Shown here piece after piece: positions 10,767 through 21,468 of a stretch of 64,000 nucleotides of DNA (positions within the stretch are counted from its first letter, which is position 1; the number at the start of each line of letters is the position of its first letter). A program made the position numbers and the translations under genes. Under the pieces are notes generated by a model. It did no database searches and was not told the DNA's origin. It saw nothing but the letters and a program-made list of their open reading frames with translations. The DNA comes from Gammaproteobacteria bacterium (lineage in GTDB: Bacteria; Pseudomonadota; Gammaproteobacteria; Arenicellales; JAJDZL01), in contig JAJEHQ010000001.1 of the NCBI GenBank assembly GCA_022823625.1, forward strand, positions 124,001 to 188,000, written 5' to 3'.

Positions 10767-12866
10767 ATGGCAAAAAGAACGCCAATCAAGAATTATCGCA
10801 ATATCGGCATCATGGCTCACATAGATGCCGGTAAAACGACCACAACGGAAAGAATCTTGTTCTACGCTGGAATCTCGCACAAGATCGGCGAAGTTCATGA
10901 TGGCAACGCCGTTATGGACTGGATGGAACAGGAACAGGAGCGCGGCATTACGATCACTTCCGCTGCTACAACATGTTTTTGGAAAGGTGCGCGCACCGAT
11001 ATGAAAGAACATCGGATCAACATTATTGATACACCGGGACATGTTGACTTCACAATTGAGGTGGAGCGTTCGCTGCGAGTGCTGGACGGTGCCATCACTG
11101 TGCTGTGTGCCGTCGGTGGTGTAGAACCTCAAACCGAAACCGTGTGGCGTCAGGCTGATCGTTATGGAGTGCCAAGAATGATCTTCATCAATAAGATGGA
11201 TCGCATTGGAGCGGACTTTGAAAATGTGATCGGACAGGTGGAAAAATACTTGGGAGCGCGAGCGATTCCGGTGCAGCTTCCGATCGGGTCTGAGGAAAAG
11301 TTTTTGGGAGTTGTCGATTTAATTTCGATGGAAGCCTGGTATTGGGATGACTCCACTATGGGAGCTAAATATAGCCGCAAGTCAGTACCCGATGAACTCG
11401 TTGAACAAGCGGCCGTCATGCGAGAGAGTCTGGTCGAAGTTGCTGCTGAAGCGAATGATGACCTGATGAATACCTGGCTTGAAGATGGCACACTTAATGA
11501 GACTCAAATCCGTCAAGGGCTGCGCAGTCTGACGATTGACAATTCCATTGTACCTGTCTTTTGCGGTTCAGCGTTCAAAAACAAAGGTGTACAGCTATTG
11601 CTGGATGGAGTGATCGACTATCTGCCGAATCCGACGGATGTGCCACCGGTTGAGGGTGTTGTTGATGCCGATAAGGGGATCGTTGAAGTACGCCGGCCCG
11701 ATGAGTCGGAAAAATTTGCTGCACTGGCATTTAAGATTATGACAGACCCATTTGTTGGTCAATTGGTATTTATGCGAGTGTATTCCGGCAAATTGGTGTC
11801 TGGAGACTCTGTAATCAACGTTTCGAATGGTAAGAAAGAACGCATTGGCCGTCTGTTGCTGATGCATGCCAATGATCGAGTTGAAATCAAGGAAATCAGT
11901 GCGGGTGACATCATTGCTGCAGTAGGACTGAAAAATGTTTCGACCGGAGACACTATTGCAACAAAGGGAAATGAAATTGCGCTTGAGCGAATGGAATTTC
12001 CAGAACCGGTTGTCTCCCAGGCTGTCGAACCAAAAACCCGTGCAGACGAAGACAAGTTGTCGCTAGCGCTGACGAAATTGTCAAAAGAAGATCCATCATT
12101 CAAAGTTCGAACCGATTCAGAGTCGGGTCAAACCATCATTTCTGGAATGGGTGAACTACATCTGGAAATCATAATTGATCGTTTGAGGCGGGAGTTCGGT
12201 GTTGATTCTAATATTGGGCAGCCTCAGGTAGCCTATCGCGAAACAATTAGAACTGCTGTTGAACAGGAGACTCGTCATGTGCGACAGACAGGCGGACGCG
12301 GTCAGTTTGCGCATGTTGTAGTTCTGATTGAACCGTTGCCACAGGGTGGCGGATTTGAATTTTCGGACAAAATTGTCGGTGGTGCAATTCCCAAGGAATT
12401 TATTCCTGCTGTCAAGCGTGGCATAGAGGGCGCAATGGGAGCAGGTGTCATTGCCGGATATCCAGTGGTGGATGTGAAAGCAACGCTATTGGATGGTTCA
12501 TTTCATGAAGTTGATTCATCCGAACAGGCATTTCGAGTCGCTGGTACTCAGGCATTTCGCGATGCAGCACAGCGAGCCAAGCCACAACTGTTGCAGCCGT
12601 TCATGTCGGTTGAAGTCGTAACGCCCAGTGAATACCTGGGAGCCGTTACAAATGACTTGAATTCAAGACGCGGCATTATTGAAGAAGTTTCAGACGTTAG
12701 CAGCGGAAAAGTGATCAAAGCCAGAGTGCCATTGGTGAAGATGTTTGGTTATGTAACTGCATTGCGTTCACTCACTCAGGGACGAGCAACCTACTCCATG
12801 GAATTTGACAATTATGTTCCGGTTTCCATTGAAGAAGCAGGATTGGGGCTTAGGAAAGCCAGTTGA
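10767..12866 (+). CDS. fusA: Translation elongation factor G
   Basis: 699 aa, the ribosomal translocase GTPase. G1 ([13 protein letters not shown]), G2/switch I (RGITITSA), G3 (DTPGHVDF) and G4 (NKMD) are intact, and the domain IV segment with [16 protein letters not shown] and the C-terminal [12 protein letters not shown] are recognisable. In many gammaproteobacteria fusA is followed by a copy of tuf. Here the next gene, 67 bp on, is rpsJ, so this cluster has no EF-Tu gene. Confidence 0.98.
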   Translation: MAKRTPIKNYRNIGIMAHIDAGKTTTTERILFYAGISHKIGEVHDGNAVMDWMEQEQERGITITSAATTCFWKGARTDMKEHRINIIDTPGHVDFTIEVERSLRVLDGAITVLCAVGGVEPQTETVWRQADRYGVPRMIFINKMDRIGADFENVIGQVEKYLGARAIPVQLPIGSEEKFLGVVDLISMEAWYWDDSTMGAKYSRKSVPDELVEQAAVMRESLVEVAAEANDDLMNTWLEDGTLNETQIRQGLRSLTIDNSIVPVFCGSAFKNKGVQLLLDGVIDYLPNPTDVPPVEGVVDADKGIVEVRRPDESEKFAALAFKIMTDPFVGQLVFMRVYSGKLVSGDSVINVSNGKKERIGRLLLMHANDRVEIKEISAGDIIAAVGLKNVSTGDTIATKGNEIALERMEFPEPVVSQAVEPKTRADEDKLSLALTKLSKEDPSFKVRTDSESGQTIISGMGELHLEIIIDRLRREFGVDSNIGQPQVAYRETIRTAVEQETRHVRQTGGRGQFAHVVVLIEPLPQGGGFEFSDKIVGGAIPKEFIPAVKRGIEGAMGAGVIAGYPVVDVKATLLDGSFHEVDSSEQAFRVAGTQAFRDAAQRAKPQLLQPFMSVEVVTPSEYLGAVTNDLNSRRGIIEEVSDVSSGKVIKARVPLVKMFGYVTALRSLTQGRATYSMEFDNYVPVSIEEAGLGLRKAS

Positions 12867-12933
12867 CGGATTCAGGCGTTTAGACAGCGAATCAACTAAA
12901 TCAATTAATTTCTTTTTGGAAGAATAGAACACC

Positions 12934-13269
12934 ATGGCAAGTCCGGCAGTAAGAGCGATCGATGAACAGAAGGTTCGCATTCGGCTGAAAGCATTCGATC
13001 ATCGAATGATTGATAGTTCAGCAGCGCAAATTTTTGAGACAGCAAAACGCACCGGTGCACTGGTGCGGGGTCCCATTCCTTTGCCGACGCGAATTGAGCG
13101 GTATACACTGCTGCGTTCGCCAAACGCAGACAAAAAATCTCGTGACCAGTTTGAAATTCGTACGCACAAGCGAATTATTGACATTGTTTCACCGACCGAC
13201 AAGACGATTGACGCATTGATGAAATTGGATCTGCCATCCGGTGTGGATGTCGAAATCAAGCTCAAATAA
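12934..13269 (+). CDS. rpsJ: 30S ribosomal protein S10
   Basis: 111 aa, slightly longer than the usual 103 because of a short N-terminal extension ([12 protein letters not shown]) before the conserved [13 protein letters not shown]10 is a 30S head protein and the NusB partner in transcription antitermination. The ATG has GGAAGAA upstream. It opens the S10 ribosomal protein group and directly follows fusA. Confidence 0.96.
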   Translation: MASPAVRAIDEQKVRIRLKAFDHRMIDSSAAQIFETAKRTGALVRGPIPLPTRIERYTLLRSPNADKKSRDQFEIRTHKRIIDIVSPTDKTIDALMKLDLPSGVDVEIKLK

Positions 13270-13298
13270 AAACACAGACGGATTGAGAGAAACTAAAC

Positions 13299-13943
13299 AT
13301 GTCATTAGGGCTGATTGGAACAAAACTGGGCATGACGCGGGTCTTCAAAGAAGACGGTGACTCTATTCCTGTAACCGTTGTTGGCGTTGAGCCACATCGT
13401 ATTACCGCACTTAAGTCTGAATCAAGAGACGGCTACAGTGCGATTGCAGTAACGATGGGTAAATCAAAGGAAGAAAAGTTAAGTGCGCCGATCCGCGGCG
13501 TTTACGAGAAAGCAGGTGTTGAACCAGGTAGAGGCTTGTGGGAGTTTCGAGTTGATGCTGAAGAAGCTGAATCTTACAAAGTCGGTGACCGGGTTGATGT
13601 GTCACTGTTCAATGAAGGACAAAAAGTGGATGTAAAGGGTACTTCAATTGGTAAAGGCTTCACGGGTGTGATGAAACGATACAGTTTTGGTGGTGGTCGT
13701 GCAACTCACGGAAACTCCAAAGCGCACCGTAAACCGGGATCAATTGGACAGAATCAGACGCCGAGTCGGGTGTTTCCCGGCAAGAAGATGGCAGGGCATT
13801 CTGGCAACGCAACACGAGTGCAGCAAAATCTTGAAATCGTAAAGATTGATCTAGAGCGTAAACTACTGTTGATCAAAGGATCAATTCCAGGCTCGCGGCA
13901 ATCAGACATCATCGTTACGAAAGCCGCCAAACAGAAATCCTAA
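13299..13943 (+). CDS. rplC: 50S ribosomal protein L3
   Basis: 214 aa. L3 is an early-assembly 50S protein with an extension that reaches the peptidyl-transferase centre. The extension is visible (RATHGNSKAHRKPGSIGQNQ and KKMAGHSG), including the Gln that PrmB methylates in E. coli (GSIGQNQTP). It sits in standard S10-operon order between rpsJ and rplD. Confidence 0.97.
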   Translation: MSLGLIGTKLGMTRVFKEDGDSIPVTVVGVEPHRITALKSESRDGYSAIAVTMGKSKEEKLSAPIRGVYEKAGVEPGRGLWEFRVDAEEAESYKVGDRVDVSLFNEGQKVDVKGTSIGKGFTGVMKRYSFGGGRATHGNSKAHRKPGSIGQNQTPSRVFPGKKMAGHSGNATRVQQNLEIVKIDLERKLLLIKGSIPGSRQSDIIVTKAAKQKS

Positions 13944-13968
13944 TTTTTACCTGGAGCAGGAACCGAAC

Positions 13969-14586
13969 ATGAAAATTGAGGTATTGGACAAAGAAGGAAA
14001 TCGACAAAAATCGATCGAGGTTTCCAGTGCCAATTTTGATGCTGAATTTAACAGCGCTTTGGTACACCAGGTCGTAGTCGCTTACCGAGCTGCATTTCGG
14101 GCGGGTACGCACGCACAGAAGAATCGTTCCAGGGTGCGTGGCGGTGGAGCCAAACCGTTTAGGCAGAAAGGTACCGGCCGAGCGAGGGCAGGCACGCGAA
14201 ACAGTCCGCTGAATCGTGGTGGTGGTCAGACATTCGCCGCTTCTCCACGAGACTACTCACAGAAAGTGAATCGCAAGGCCTTTCGGACAGCAATGCGTTC
14301 AACATTATCGGAAACGCTTAGAAGGGACAATCTAATTGTGGTGACTGATTTAGATTGTGATGCGCCGAGTACCAAACAGGCAGTTCAGCAGTTGAAGAAC
14401 TTGAATTGCCAGAAGGTGCTAATCGTCGATGATAACGCAAGTGATAATTTGTACCTGTCTTTGAGAAATATACCGAATGTTCACCTGATTGACCCTTCGA
14501 TGCTGAACCCGGCTGATGTTGTTGATCAGGGCAAAGTGCTAATGACAGAAAGTGCTGTCAAAAGAGTTGACGAGTGGCTGCAATGA
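13969..14586 (+). CDS. rplD: 50S ribosomal protein L4
   Basis: 205 aa. L4 has a globular domain and a long loop lining the exit tunnel (RSRVRGGGAKPFRQKGTGRA, then RSPLNRGGGQTF-like residues). In E. coli it also represses the S10 operon. The start has a purine-rich GGAGCAGGAA. The stop codon overlaps the rplW start, giving translational coupling. Confidence 0.97.
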   Translation: MKIEVLDKEGNRQKSIEVSSANFDAEFNSALVHQVVVAYRAAFRAGTHAQKNRSRVRGGGAKPFRQKGTGRARAGTRNSPLNRGGGQTFAASPRDYSQKVNRKAFRTAMRSTLSETLRRDNLIVVTDLDCDAPSTKQAVQQLKNLNCQKVLIVDDNASDNLYLSLRNIPNVHLIDPSMLNPADVVDQGKVLMTESAVKRVDEWLQ

Positions 14587-14885
14587 ACGAAGAGCGCATG
14601 TACACAATAATTCGCTATCCGATTATTTCGGAGAAGAGTACGATGGTTGCCGATCGGGCAAAACAGATCGTATTTGAAGTTTCGAAGGATGCCACGAAAA
14701 GTGAAATTAAAGAATCTGTAGAAAAACTGTTCAAAGTTCGAGTTTTGTCGGTTCAGGTGCTGAATGTGCGTGGCAAAGAAAAGCGATTTGGACGAACGAT
14801 CGGGCGACAGAGTGATCGTCGCAAAGCCTATATCAGATTGCACAAGGATGATGATATTGATTTTTCACAGGCCGTTGAAGCTTAG
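14583..14885 (+). CDS. rplW: 50S ribosomal protein L23
   Basis: 100 aa with the ATG at 14583, the usual length. This start overlaps the rplD stop as ATGA; a GTG three codons upstream is also possible. The conserved IIRYPIISEKS start and the C-terminal KRFGRTIGRQSDRRKAYI region are present. L23 lies at the tunnel exit and docks trigger factor and SRP. Confidence 0.95.
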   Translation: MNEERMYTIIRYPIISEKSTMVADRAKQIVFEVSKDATKSEIKESVEKLFKVRVLSVQVLNVRGKEKRFGRTIGRQSDRRKAYIRLHKDDDIDFSQAVEA

Positions 14886-14900
14886 ATACAGAAAATAGAT

Positions 14901-15731
14901 ATGACACTTGTAAAACAAAATCCGACGACGCCTGGACGCCGCGGGATGGTTAAGGTTGAGAACCAGCAAATCCATCGCGGCAGCCCGCACCGCGCACTTT
15001 TGGATTCAGTCAGCAAGACCGACGGACGTAACAATGTAGGACGGATTACAGTTCGGCATCGAGGCGGGGGACACAAACGCAGGTATCGGATCATCGACTT
15101 CAAACGTGATAAAGACAATATTCCAGCTCGCGTTGAACGAATTGAGTACGACCCCAATCGCAGTGCACATATCGCATTGCTTCTGTATGCAGATGGTGAA
15201 CGAAGATACGTCATCGCACCCAAGGGAATTAAGGCAGGTGCTACGCTGGAGTCTGGTACTACCGTACAGATTAGGCCCGGCAACTGTTTGCCACTGGAAA
15301 GAATCCCTCAAGGTACAGTGGTTCACTGCATTGAGATGAAACCCGGCAAGGGTGCGCAACTGGCGCGCTCAGCTGGTTCTTCGGCACAGCTTCTTGGTCG
15401 TGAAGGCAAATATGCTCTTATGCGAATGCGTTCGGGAGAAATGAGAAAAATCAATTCCAAGTGCCGGGCAACCATTGGTGAAGTTGGAAACGAAGAGCAT
15501 GGGTTACGCAAACTGGGTAAAGCAGGCGCTAAACGATGGCGAGGAATCCGTCCAACCGTGCGTGGTGTTGCCATGAACCCTGTAGATCATCCACATGGCG
15601 GTGGTGAAGGTAGAACATCTGGAGGTCGTGATCCGGTATCGCCTTGGGGCGTGCCAACCAAAGGTTATCGTACTCGGCGGACAAGACGCACTTCGAACAT
15701 GATTGTTCGACGAGCCAGCAAGCGCAGATAG
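14901..15731 (+). CDS. rplB: 50S ribosomal protein L2
   Basis: 276 aa. L2 is a core 50S protein needed for subunit association and peptidyl-transferase activity. The N-terminal basic tail, the SH3/OB-like body and the catalytic-centre loop with [15 protein letters not shown] (the functionally critical His) are visible, as is the C-terminal [18 protein letters not shown]-type tail. Its stop is 17 bp before the TTG start of rpsS. Confidence 0.98.
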   Translation: MTLVKQNPTTPGRRGMVKVENQQIHRGSPHRALLDSVSKTDGRNNVGRITVRHRGGGHKRRYRIIDFKRDKDNIPARVERIEYDPNRSAHIALLLYADGERRYVIAPKGIKAGATLESGTTVQIRPGNCLPLERIPQGTVVHCIEMKPGKGAQLARSAGSSAQLLGREGKYALMRMRSGEMRKINSKCRATIGEVGNEEHGLRKLGKAGAKRWRGIRPTVRGVAMNPVDHPHGGGEGRTSGGRDPVSPWGVPTKGYRTRRTRRTSNMIVRRASKRR

Positions 15732-15748
15732 TCAGTGAGGATAGACGA

Positions 15749-16021
15749 TTGAGTAGATCAATTAAAAAAGGACCGTTTGTCGATCACCACTTGTGGGCAA
15801 AAATTCAAAAAGCCCGCGAAACCAATAGTCGACAACCGATTAAGACCTGGTCGAGACGTTCCATGATTTTGCCGGACTTTATAGGACTGACGATTGCAGT
15901 TCACAATGGGCGCCACCATGTGCCAATATTGATTACGGAAAACATGGTTGGACATAAGCTGGGTGAATTTGCACCAACTCGAACATTCAGGGCGTTTTCC
16001 GCCGACAAGAAAGCGCGATAG
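15749..16021 (+). CDS. rpsS: 30S ribosomal protein S19
   Basis: 90 aa from a TTG start, chosen because the family begins (M)[14 protein letters not shown] and a GTGAGG Shine-Dalgarno lies 8 nt upstream. Longer in-frame starts would run into rplB. S19 binds 16S rRNA in the 30S head with S13. [13 protein letters not shown] is the conserved C-terminal block. Confidence 0.94.
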   Translation: MSRSIKKGPFVDHHLWAKIQKARETNSRQPIKTWSRRSMILPDFIGLTIAVHNGRHHVPILITENMVGHKLGEFAPTRTFRAFSADKKAR

Positions 16022-16033
16022 GAGCGAGAGACA

Positions 16034-16366
16034 GTGCAAGTCAGATCAGTTTCCAAGTATGTTCGATCGTCACCATACAAGTGCCGATTGGTTGTCAACC
16101 AGATACGTAGTCTCCCTGTAGAGCAGGCGAGAGATATATTGACCTACAGCACAAGAAAAGCTGCGGGGTTAGTTCTCAAGACGCTGGATTCGGCCATAGC
16201 CAACGCTGAAGTCAATAACAATGCAAATATCGATGAGCTGTATGTTCAGGCAGCATTTGTTGATGAAGCACCGGTTCTAAAGCGTTGGCGGGCTAGAGCA
16301 CGGGGACGTGTGAATCGAATTCATAAGCGCAACAGCCATATCACGGTTATTGTGTCTGACGAGTAA
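16034..16366 (+). CDS. rplV: 50S ribosomal protein L22
   Basis: 110 aa from a GTG start with AGGAG nine nt upstream. L22 spans the 50S from surface to exit tunnel. Its tunnel hairpin corresponds to LKRWRARARGRVNRIHKR, where macrolide-resistance changes map in other bacteria. SHITVIVSD is the standard C-terminus. It lies 12 bp after rpsS and 14 bp before rpsC. Confidence 0.96.
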   Translation: MQVRSVSKYVRSSPYKCRLVVNQIRSLPVEQARDILTYSTRKAAGLVLKTLDSAIANAEVNNNANIDELYVQAAFVDEAPVLKRWRARARGRVNRIHKRNSHITVIVSDE

Positions 16367-16380
16367 CGGAGTAAAGGAAC

Positions 16381-17052
16381 ATGGGTCAGAAAGTACAGCC
16401 GGTTGGAATACGACTGGGAATCTCATCAGACTGGAAATCGTGTTGGTATGCATCCGGTAGGGATTACGCGCGATATCTCAATGAAGACTTGGAGGTACGG
16501 GACTTTATCCGCAAACGTTTGCCCAATGCATCGATCAGCGATATTTTGATTGAACGTCCGGCACAGAATTTGAAAGTGACGATTCACTCCGCTCGCCCAG
16601 GTACTGTTATTGGGAAGAAAGGAGAAGATATCAACAGTTTGCGTCTTGAGTTGAGCAAAATGAACGGCGCTCCAGTCGCCGTTTCAGTCGAAGAAATTCG
16701 CAAACCTGATTTGGTTGCTAACCTGGTTGCCGAAAGTATTTGTCAGAAGTTGGAAAAACGAATGATGTTTCGAAGAGCGATGAAACTTGCAGTCAAGAAT
16801 TCCATGCGGGTTGGAGCATTAGGGGTCAAGGTCATGATATCTGGACGTCTCAATGGTGCTGATATTGCCCGTACTGAGTGGTATAGGGAAGGTCGAGTTC
16901 CCTTGCACACATTTCGAGCAAAAGTCGACTATGGCTTTGCTGAAGCGATCACAACATATGGAGTGATAGGTGTGAAAGTCTGGATTTTTAACGGTGAAGT
17001 GTTCCGGGACTCTCATAACCCATCAAAGAGCGCAGCCGCGGCAGATGCGTAA
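16381..17052 (+). CDS. rpsC: 30S ribosomal protein S3
   Basis: 223 aa. S3 forms part of the mRNA entry channel. The KH RNA-binding motif is clear ([18 protein letters not shown]) and the C-terminal domain has the conserved [14 protein letters not shown] and WIFNGEVF segments. The tail is a short Ala-rich stretch. Start [13 protein letters not shown] is canonical. Confidence 0.98.
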   Translation: MGQKVQPVGIRLGISSDWKSCWYASGRDYARYLNEDLEVRDFIRKRLPNASISDILIERPAQNLKVTIHSARPGTVIGKKGEDINSLRLELSKMNGAPVAVSVEEIRKPDLVANLVAESICQKLEKRMMFRRAMKLAVKNSMRVGALGVKVMISGRLNGADIARTEWYREGRVPLHTFRAKVDYGFAEAITTYGVIGVKVWIFNGEVFRDSHNPSKSAAAADA

Positions 17053-17069
17053 GACAGGTGGATTGAACA

Positions 17070-17486
17070 ATGCTGCAACCCAAACGTACTAAATTCAGAA
17101 AACAGCAAAAAGGACGAAATCGCGGTCTTGCAACTCGCGGAAATCAAGTGAGTTTCGGCGAATTCGGACTGAAGGCAACAACGCGTGGAAGAATCACGGC
17201 GAGAGAGATTGAAGCAGGTCGTCGGGCAATCAACCGGTATGTCAGAAGAGGTGGAAAACTTTGGATTCGTATTTTTCCGGACAAACCTGTTTCGAAGAAG
17301 CCGCTTGAGGTAAGAATGGGAAAGGGAAAGGGCAATCCAGAATACTGGGTATTTGTTGTCAAACCCGGACATATGCTCTATGAAATAGAAGGTGTATCTG
17401 AAGCCATGGCCCGCGAAGCCTTTCGTCGTGCGAGTGCCAAGTTTTCAGTACAAACAACATTTGCAAAACGACAGGGGCTGCTGTGA
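17070..17486 (+). CDS. rplP: 50S ribosomal protein L16
   Basis: 138 aa. L16 helps position tRNA in the A site. The conserved [17 protein letters not shown] start and the loop with the Arg that YcfD hydroxylates in E. coli ([16 protein letters not shown]) are present. The stop overlaps the rpmC start by 4 bp. Confidence 0.97.
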   Translation: MLQPKRTKFRKQQKGRNRGLATRGNQVSFGEFGLKATTRGRITAREIEAGRRAINRYVRRGGKLWIRIFPDKPVSKKPLEVRMGKGKGNPEYWVFVVKPGHMLYEIEGVSEAMAREAFRRASAKFSVQTTFAKRQGLL

Positions 17487-17680
17487 ACAAGGCGAGCGAT
17501 TTACGTAATAGTTCGCAAGAAGAGTTGCAAAAGCAGCTCATCGAACTGCGTCGTACACAATTGGAAATTCGAATTCAGCATCGAACCGGGCAGTTCGCGG
17601 ATGTAGCTAAATTCCGCGATGTGAAACGAGACATTGCCCGTATCAAAACGATTATGAATGAACAGAAACGTGCCGGATAA
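17483..17680 (+). CDS. rpmC: 50S ribosomal protein L29
   Basis: 65 aa helical hairpin protein at the tunnel exit. It starts GTG within the rplP stop (GTGA overlap) and has the family segment [17 protein letters not shown] followed by the basic [14 protein letters not shown] helix. Overlap with L16 indicates translational coupling. Confidence 0.93.
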   Translation: MNKASDLRNSSQEELQKQLIELRRTQLEIRIQHRTGQFADVAKFRDVKRDIARIKTIMNEQKRAG

Positions 17681-17681
17681 C

Positions 17682-17945
17682 ATGGAAGAGACTACAACTG
17701 CCAAGAAAACGCGTTCGATTCCTGGGGTAGTAACCAGCGCACGCATGGATAAGACGATCACTGTTTCGATCGTCCGTAAAATTCCTCACCCGCTGTATCG
17801 CAAATACGTCAAGCGTATCACTAAATTACATGCGCATGATGAAAATAACAGCTGCAAGGAAAATGACAAAGTGCTGATCGAAGAGTGCCGTCCAATATCG
17901 CGCACAAAGAGTTGGCGATTGGTCAAGATTTTGGAAAGCAAATAA
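17682..17945 (+). CDS. rpsQ: 30S ribosomal protein S17
   Basis: 87 aa from the ATG one base after the rpmC stop; the in-frame ATG at 17658 would overlap rpmC and give an atypical extension. The OB-fold protein shows [19 protein letters not shown] and the C-terminal [17 protein letters not shown] signature. It is a primary 16S rRNA binder. Confidence 0.94.
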   Translation: MEETTTAKKTRSIPGVVTSARMDKTITVSIVRKIPHPLYRKYVKRITKLHAHDENNSCKENDKVLIEECRPISRTKSWRLVKILESK

Positions 17946-17970
17946 GAACTAAACCTGAGGTTGCAGTGCA

Positions 17971-18339
17971 ATGATTCAGATGCAGACCATGCTTGATGTG
18001 GCAGACAACAGTGGAGCCAAACGGGTTCAGTGTATTAAAGTGCTAGGTGGGTCCAAGCGACGATATGCAGGAATTGGCGACATTATTCGTATCACGATCA
18101 AGGAAGCTATTCCGAATAGTCGCGTGCGCAAAGGTGATGTGTTTTTTGCAGTGGTAGTCAGAACCAGAAAAGGCGTCAGACGTCGAGATGGATCACTAAT
18201 CCGATTTGACCGAAATGCCGTTGTTTTACTGAACGCTCAGCACATGCCCGTTGGCACACGTATTTTTGGTCCGGTCACACGCGAGCTTAGACAAGAGAAA
18301 TTCATGCGAATTGTTTCGCTGGCACCCGAAGTAATTTAG
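17971..18339 (+). CDS. rplN: 50S ribosomal protein L14
   Basis: 122 aa, standard length. [17 protein letters not shown] and the conserved C-terminal [23 protein letters not shown]-type end are present. L14 lies at the subunit interface and forms bridges with 16S rRNA. It is the first gene of the spc-type subgroup, 25 bp after rpsQ, with no promoter or terminator evident in the gap. Confidence 0.97.
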   Translation: MIQMQTMLDVADNSGAKRVQCIKVLGGSKRRYAGIGDIIRITIKEAIPNSRVRKGDVFFAVVVRTRKGVRRRDGSLIRFDRNAVVLLNAQHMPVGTRIFGPVTRELRQEKFMRIVSLAPEVI

Positions 18340-18349
18340 AAAACTAAAG

Positions 18350-18670
18350 ATGAACAAGATTAAGAAAGGCGATGAAGTCATTGTATTGTCGGGCAAAGAC
18401 CGCGGTAAGCGGGGAACTGTATTGGACATCAGCTCGGATGGCAGGAAAGCTCGGGTAAATGACATAAATGTCGTAAAGAGACATACACGGCCGAATCCAA
18501 ATGCTCAACAGGCGGGTGGAATTCTTTCCAAAGAGGCCCCCATTCAGTTGTCAAATTTAGCGGTTTACAACCCTGCAACAAATAAGGGAGACAGGATTGG
18601 GTTTAAATTTCTAGCGGATGGCACCAAGGTGCGTTATTTCAAATCAAACGGCGAAGTACTGACAGATTAG
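18350..18670 (+). CDS. rplX: 50S ribosomal protein L24
   Basis: 106 aa. The KOW motif is clear ([18 protein letters not shown]), followed by [15 protein letters not shown]24 initiates 50S assembly by binding the 5' end of 23S rRNA. It lies 10 bp after rplN and 7 bp before rplE. Confidence 0.96.
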   Translation: MNKIKKGDEVIVLSGKDRGKRGTVLDISSDGRKARVNDINVVKRHTRPNPNAQQAGGILSKEAPIQLSNLAVYNPATNKGDRIGFKFLADGTKVRYFKSNGEVLTD

Positions 18671-18677
18671 AGGCGAG

Positions 18678-19241
18678 ATGGCAAACGACGCAACTCCAAG
18701 ACTTGAGCAGTTCTACAAGGACGAATTATTCAATCGTCTTAAGGACGAGTTCAATTATGAAAATTCGATGCAGGTGCCGCGTGTTACGAAGATCACCCTG
18801 AACATGGGTCTCGGTGATTCAGTAGTGAAAAAGGACAAAAACCTGGTAACCAATGCTGTGACTGACATGCAGCAGATCGCCGGTCAGAAACCGGTAGTAA
18901 CAAAAGCACGAAAGGCCATTGCAGCATTCAAGATTCGCGAAGGTTTCGAAGTAGGGTGCATGGTCACGCTGAGAAGAAATCGGATGTACGAGTTTCTGGA
19001 CCGACTGATTGCCATCGCTATCCCACGAATTCGAGACTTTCGTGGACTATCTGCCAAAGCATTCGATGGGCAGGGGAATTATTCATTTGGAATCAAAGAA
19101 CAAATTGTGTTTCCTGAAATCAACTATGACAATGTTGATGTCATTCGCGGCATGAACGTTACGATTACAACATCAGCACGAACTGATGAAGAAGCTGCTG
19201 CATTGTTGCGTGGCTTTAGTTTTCCACTTAGGCAGAATTAG
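18678..19241 (+). CDS. rplE: 50S ribosomal protein L5
   Basis: 187 aa. L5 binds 5S rRNA and contacts P-site tRNA. Conserved blocks include [36 protein letters not shown] and [19 protein letters not shown]. rpsN begins 2 bp after the stop. Confidence 0.97.
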   Translation: MANDATPRLEQFYKDELFNRLKDEFNYENSMQVPRVTKITLNMGLGDSVVKKDKNLVTNAVTDMQQIAGQKPVVTKARKAIAAFKIREGFEVGCMVTLRRNRMYEFLDRLIAIAIPRIRDFRGLSAKAFDGQGNYSFGIKEQIVFPEINYDNVDVIRGMNVTITTSARTDEEAAALLRGFSFPLRQN

Positions 19242-19243
19242 CT

Positions 19244-19549
19244 ATGGCAAAGAAATCCATGCTGGCTCGTGAAGTCAAGCGGCAGAAACTCTGTAAGCGA
19301 TACAGTGAAAAAAGAGCCTTGCTGAAAAAGAGGGTTATTGATCCAGATCTTTCTATGGAAGAACGTTTGGAAGCTGTGATGGATCTTCAAAAGTTGCCTC
19401 GAGACAGCAATCCGAATCGCCAGCGCAATCGTTGTGCACTCACGGGACGACCACGCGGTTATTACCGACGCTTTGGCTTGGGGCGCAACAAACTGCGCGA
19501 GGTGATAATGAAAGGTGAAGCACCTGGTGCCACCAAGGCAAGTTGGTAA
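19244..19549 (+). CDS. rpsN: 30S ribosomal protein S14 (long, zinc-independent form)
   Basis: 101 aa, the long C-minus form: it has the ~40-residue insert of the zinc-free paralogue and lacks the paired CxxC motifs. [25 protein letters not shown] is the family block. This differs from the L36 in the same cluster, which keeps its zinc site. Confidence 0.96.
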   Translation: MAKKSMLAREVKRQKLCKRYSEKRALLKKRVIDPDLSMEERLEAVMDLQKLPRDSNPNRQRNRCALTGRPRGYYRRFGLGRNKLREVIMKGEAPGATKASW

Positions 19550-19591
19550 ATTTGAATTGGCAAGGAAACGAATTTACGGAGAAATTGACTA

Positions 19592-19987
19592 ATGGCAATG
19601 ACTGACCCAATCGCAGATATGCTGACGCGAATTCGAAATGCTTTGAGTGCATCTCACGCGAGTGTATCAATGCCAGATTCCAGGATCAAGCGCGAAATAG
19701 CCGACGTATTGCAAAAAGAAGGCTATATCCGCGGTTTTTCAAGTAATTCTGATTCTGGCAAACCGATTTTGAGCATCGATTTGAAATACTATCATGGCAG
19801 GCCGGTTATTGATACGCTTGAAAGAGTTAGCAAGCCTGGAAGACGAGTTTATCGAGGCATTGACAATATGCCTCTCGTCAATGCGGGGCTAGGTGTGACA
19901 ATCGTCTCGACATCGAAGGGAATTATGACAGCAAAGACCGCCAAGCACATGAATGTTGGCGGTGAAATCATTTGTACAGTCAGTTAA
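19592..19987 (+). CDS. rpsH: 30S ribosomal protein S8
   Basis: 131 aa. MAMTDPIADMLTRIRNA is the canonical start, and the C-terminal GIMTAKTAKHMNVGGEIICTV matches the family. S8 binds the 16S central domain; in E. coli it also represses the spc operon by binding near rplE, but no such site was assessed here. ACGGAGAAA precedes the start. Confidence 0.97.
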   Translation: MAMTDPIADMLTRIRNALSASHASVSMPDSRIKREIADVLQKEGYIRGFSSNSDSGKPILSIDLKYYHGRPVIDTLERVSKPGRRVYRGIDNMPLVNAGLGVTIVSTSKGIMTAKTAKHMNVGGEIICTVS

Positions 19988-20001
19988 AAAGGTAAATAAG
20001 C

Positions 20002-20550
20002 GTGTCCAGAATTGCCAAAGAACCGGTTGTGATCCCGAATGGCGTCACTATTGATTTGTCAGCCCGGGACATTACTGCCAAAGGACCAAAAGGTAAATTG
20101 CACATGTCAATTCATCCTTTGGTAAAGGTAGAAAACGAAAACGGATTGATTAAAGTTACTGCGCGCAATACAAGCCAGTATTCCCGAGCAATGTCTGGAA
20201 CGATGCGTTCACTGGTCAATAACATGGTTACTGGTGTCAGTACTGGATTTAGTAAGGAACTGACTTTGGTTGGTACTGGATATCGAGTTCAGGTGAATCA
20301 GTCAACTGCGAAGTTTTCGTTAGGATATTCGCATCCGATTGAATATCGAGCACCGGATGGTGTTTCATTTGAAATCAAATCTGAAACCAGTTCGCAGGTC
20401 GAAATGGTTGTACACGGACACGATAAACAGGTAGTTGGCCAGGTTGCGGCAGATATACGCAGAATGCGTCCAGTGGAGCCTTACAAAGGTAAAGGAGTTC
20501 GATACTCGGATGAATGGGTGCGTAGGAAACAGGCTAAGAGTGTAGGATAA
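20002..20550 (+). CDS. rplF: 50S ribosomal protein L6
   Basis: 182 aa from a GTG start (MSRIAKEPVVIPNGV). The two tandem alpha/beta domains and the C-terminal signature RRMRPVEPYKGKGVRYSDE are present. L6 supports the stalk base. The stop (TAA) abuts the rplR ATG with no spacer. Confidence 0.97.
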   Translation: MSRIAKEPVVIPNGVTIDLSARDITAKGPKGKLHMSIHPLVKVENENGLIKVTARNTSQYSRAMSGTMRSLVNNMVTGVSTGFSKELTLVGTGYRVQVNQSTAKFSLGYSHPIEYRAPDGVSFEIKSETSSQVEMVVHGHDKQVVGQVAADIRRMRPVEPYKGKGVRYSDEWVRRKQAKSVG

Positions 20551-20910
20551 ATGGCATCTGATAAGAAATCCAGGCGACTGCAACGGGCTCGCCGAACGAG
20601 AGCGAAGTTGCGATTACATCACAAGAACCGTTTGTGTGTCTATCGTTCTTCGCGGCATATCTATGCACAAATAATTTCAGCCGATGGACAGAAAACACTG
20701 ACTAGTGCTTCTACTGTTGAACCCGAACTTCGCAAACAACTGAAAACTGGTGGCAATATTGAAGCAGCGAAACTAGTTGGCACCACCATTGCACAACGTG
20801 CACTTGAAGCAGACATCGGTAACATTGGGTTTGACCGTTCAGGGCATCAATATCATGGACGTGTCAAACAATTGGCCGAATCAGCACGCGAAGCCGGGTT
20901 GATGATTTAG
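20551..20910 (+). CDS. rplR: 50S ribosomal protein L18
   Basis: 119 aa. L18 bridges 5S and 23S rRNA. The basic N-terminus (KKSRRLQRARRTRAKLR) and FDRSGHQYHGRVKQLAESAREAGL near the C-terminus identify it. The start is immediately after the rplF stop, so translation is probably coupled. Confidence 0.95.
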   Translation: MASDKKSRRLQRARRTRAKLRLHHKNRLCVYRSSRHIYAQIISADGQKTLTSASTVEPELRKQLKTGGNIEAAKLVGTTIAQRALEADIGNIGFDRSGHQYHGRVKQLAESAREAGLMI

Positions 20911-20929
20911 TGATTAGGATTGATTGAAT

Positions 20930-21439
20930 ATGGCAATTAGTGAACAACAAAGCAATCAGAGTGGCGAAGGTTTAAAAGAACAGTTAATCAAGGTTCGCCG
21001 AGTTTCGAAAGTGGTCAAGGGTGGCCGTATTTTTGGATTTTCAGCTCTGACTGTTGTTGGTGACGGTAATGGCAAAGTCGGAATTGGAGTAGGAAAAGCT
21101 CGAGAGGTCCCGTTAGCCGCACAAAAATCGTCTGAAAAAGCCCGGCGAAACATGATTCAGGTTCACCTAAAGGGTGGGACACTGCAGTACCCTGTAATCG
21201 GCCGTCACGGCGCTGCCAAAGTGGTTATTCGTCCTGCGTCCGCGGGTACTGGAATTATCGCAGGAGACACTATGCGTCTAATATTTGAAGCGGCAGGTAT
21301 TGAGGATGTTCTGGCGAAGGTGGTTGGAACGACAAATTCAATTAATGTGGCTAGGGCTACCTTGAACGGGTTGGCGTCGATACAAAGCCCGCAAGAAGTT
21401 GCAAATAAACGGTCAAAGAGTGTATACGAAATTTTTTGA
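20930..21439 (+). CDS. rpsE: 30S ribosomal protein S5
   Basis: 169 aa from the ATG at 20930; a TTG two codons upstream is less likely. S5 lies at the mRNA entry site and affects fidelity. [19 protein letters not shown] and the C-terminal domain with [19 protein letters not shown] are visible. The order rplR-rpsE-rpmD-rplO-secY is standard. Confidence 0.96.
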   Translation: MAISEQQSNQSGEGLKEQLIKVRRVSKVVKGGRIFGFSALTVVGDGNGKVGIGVGKAREVPLAAQKSSEKARRNMIQVHLKGGTLQYPVIGRHGAAKVVIRPASAGTGIIAGDTMRLIFEAAGIEDVLAKVVGTTNSINVARATLNGLASIQSPQEVANKRSKSVYEIF

Positions 21440-21468
21440 TTGGGCTCTTTGAATATTTGATTTGAAAG

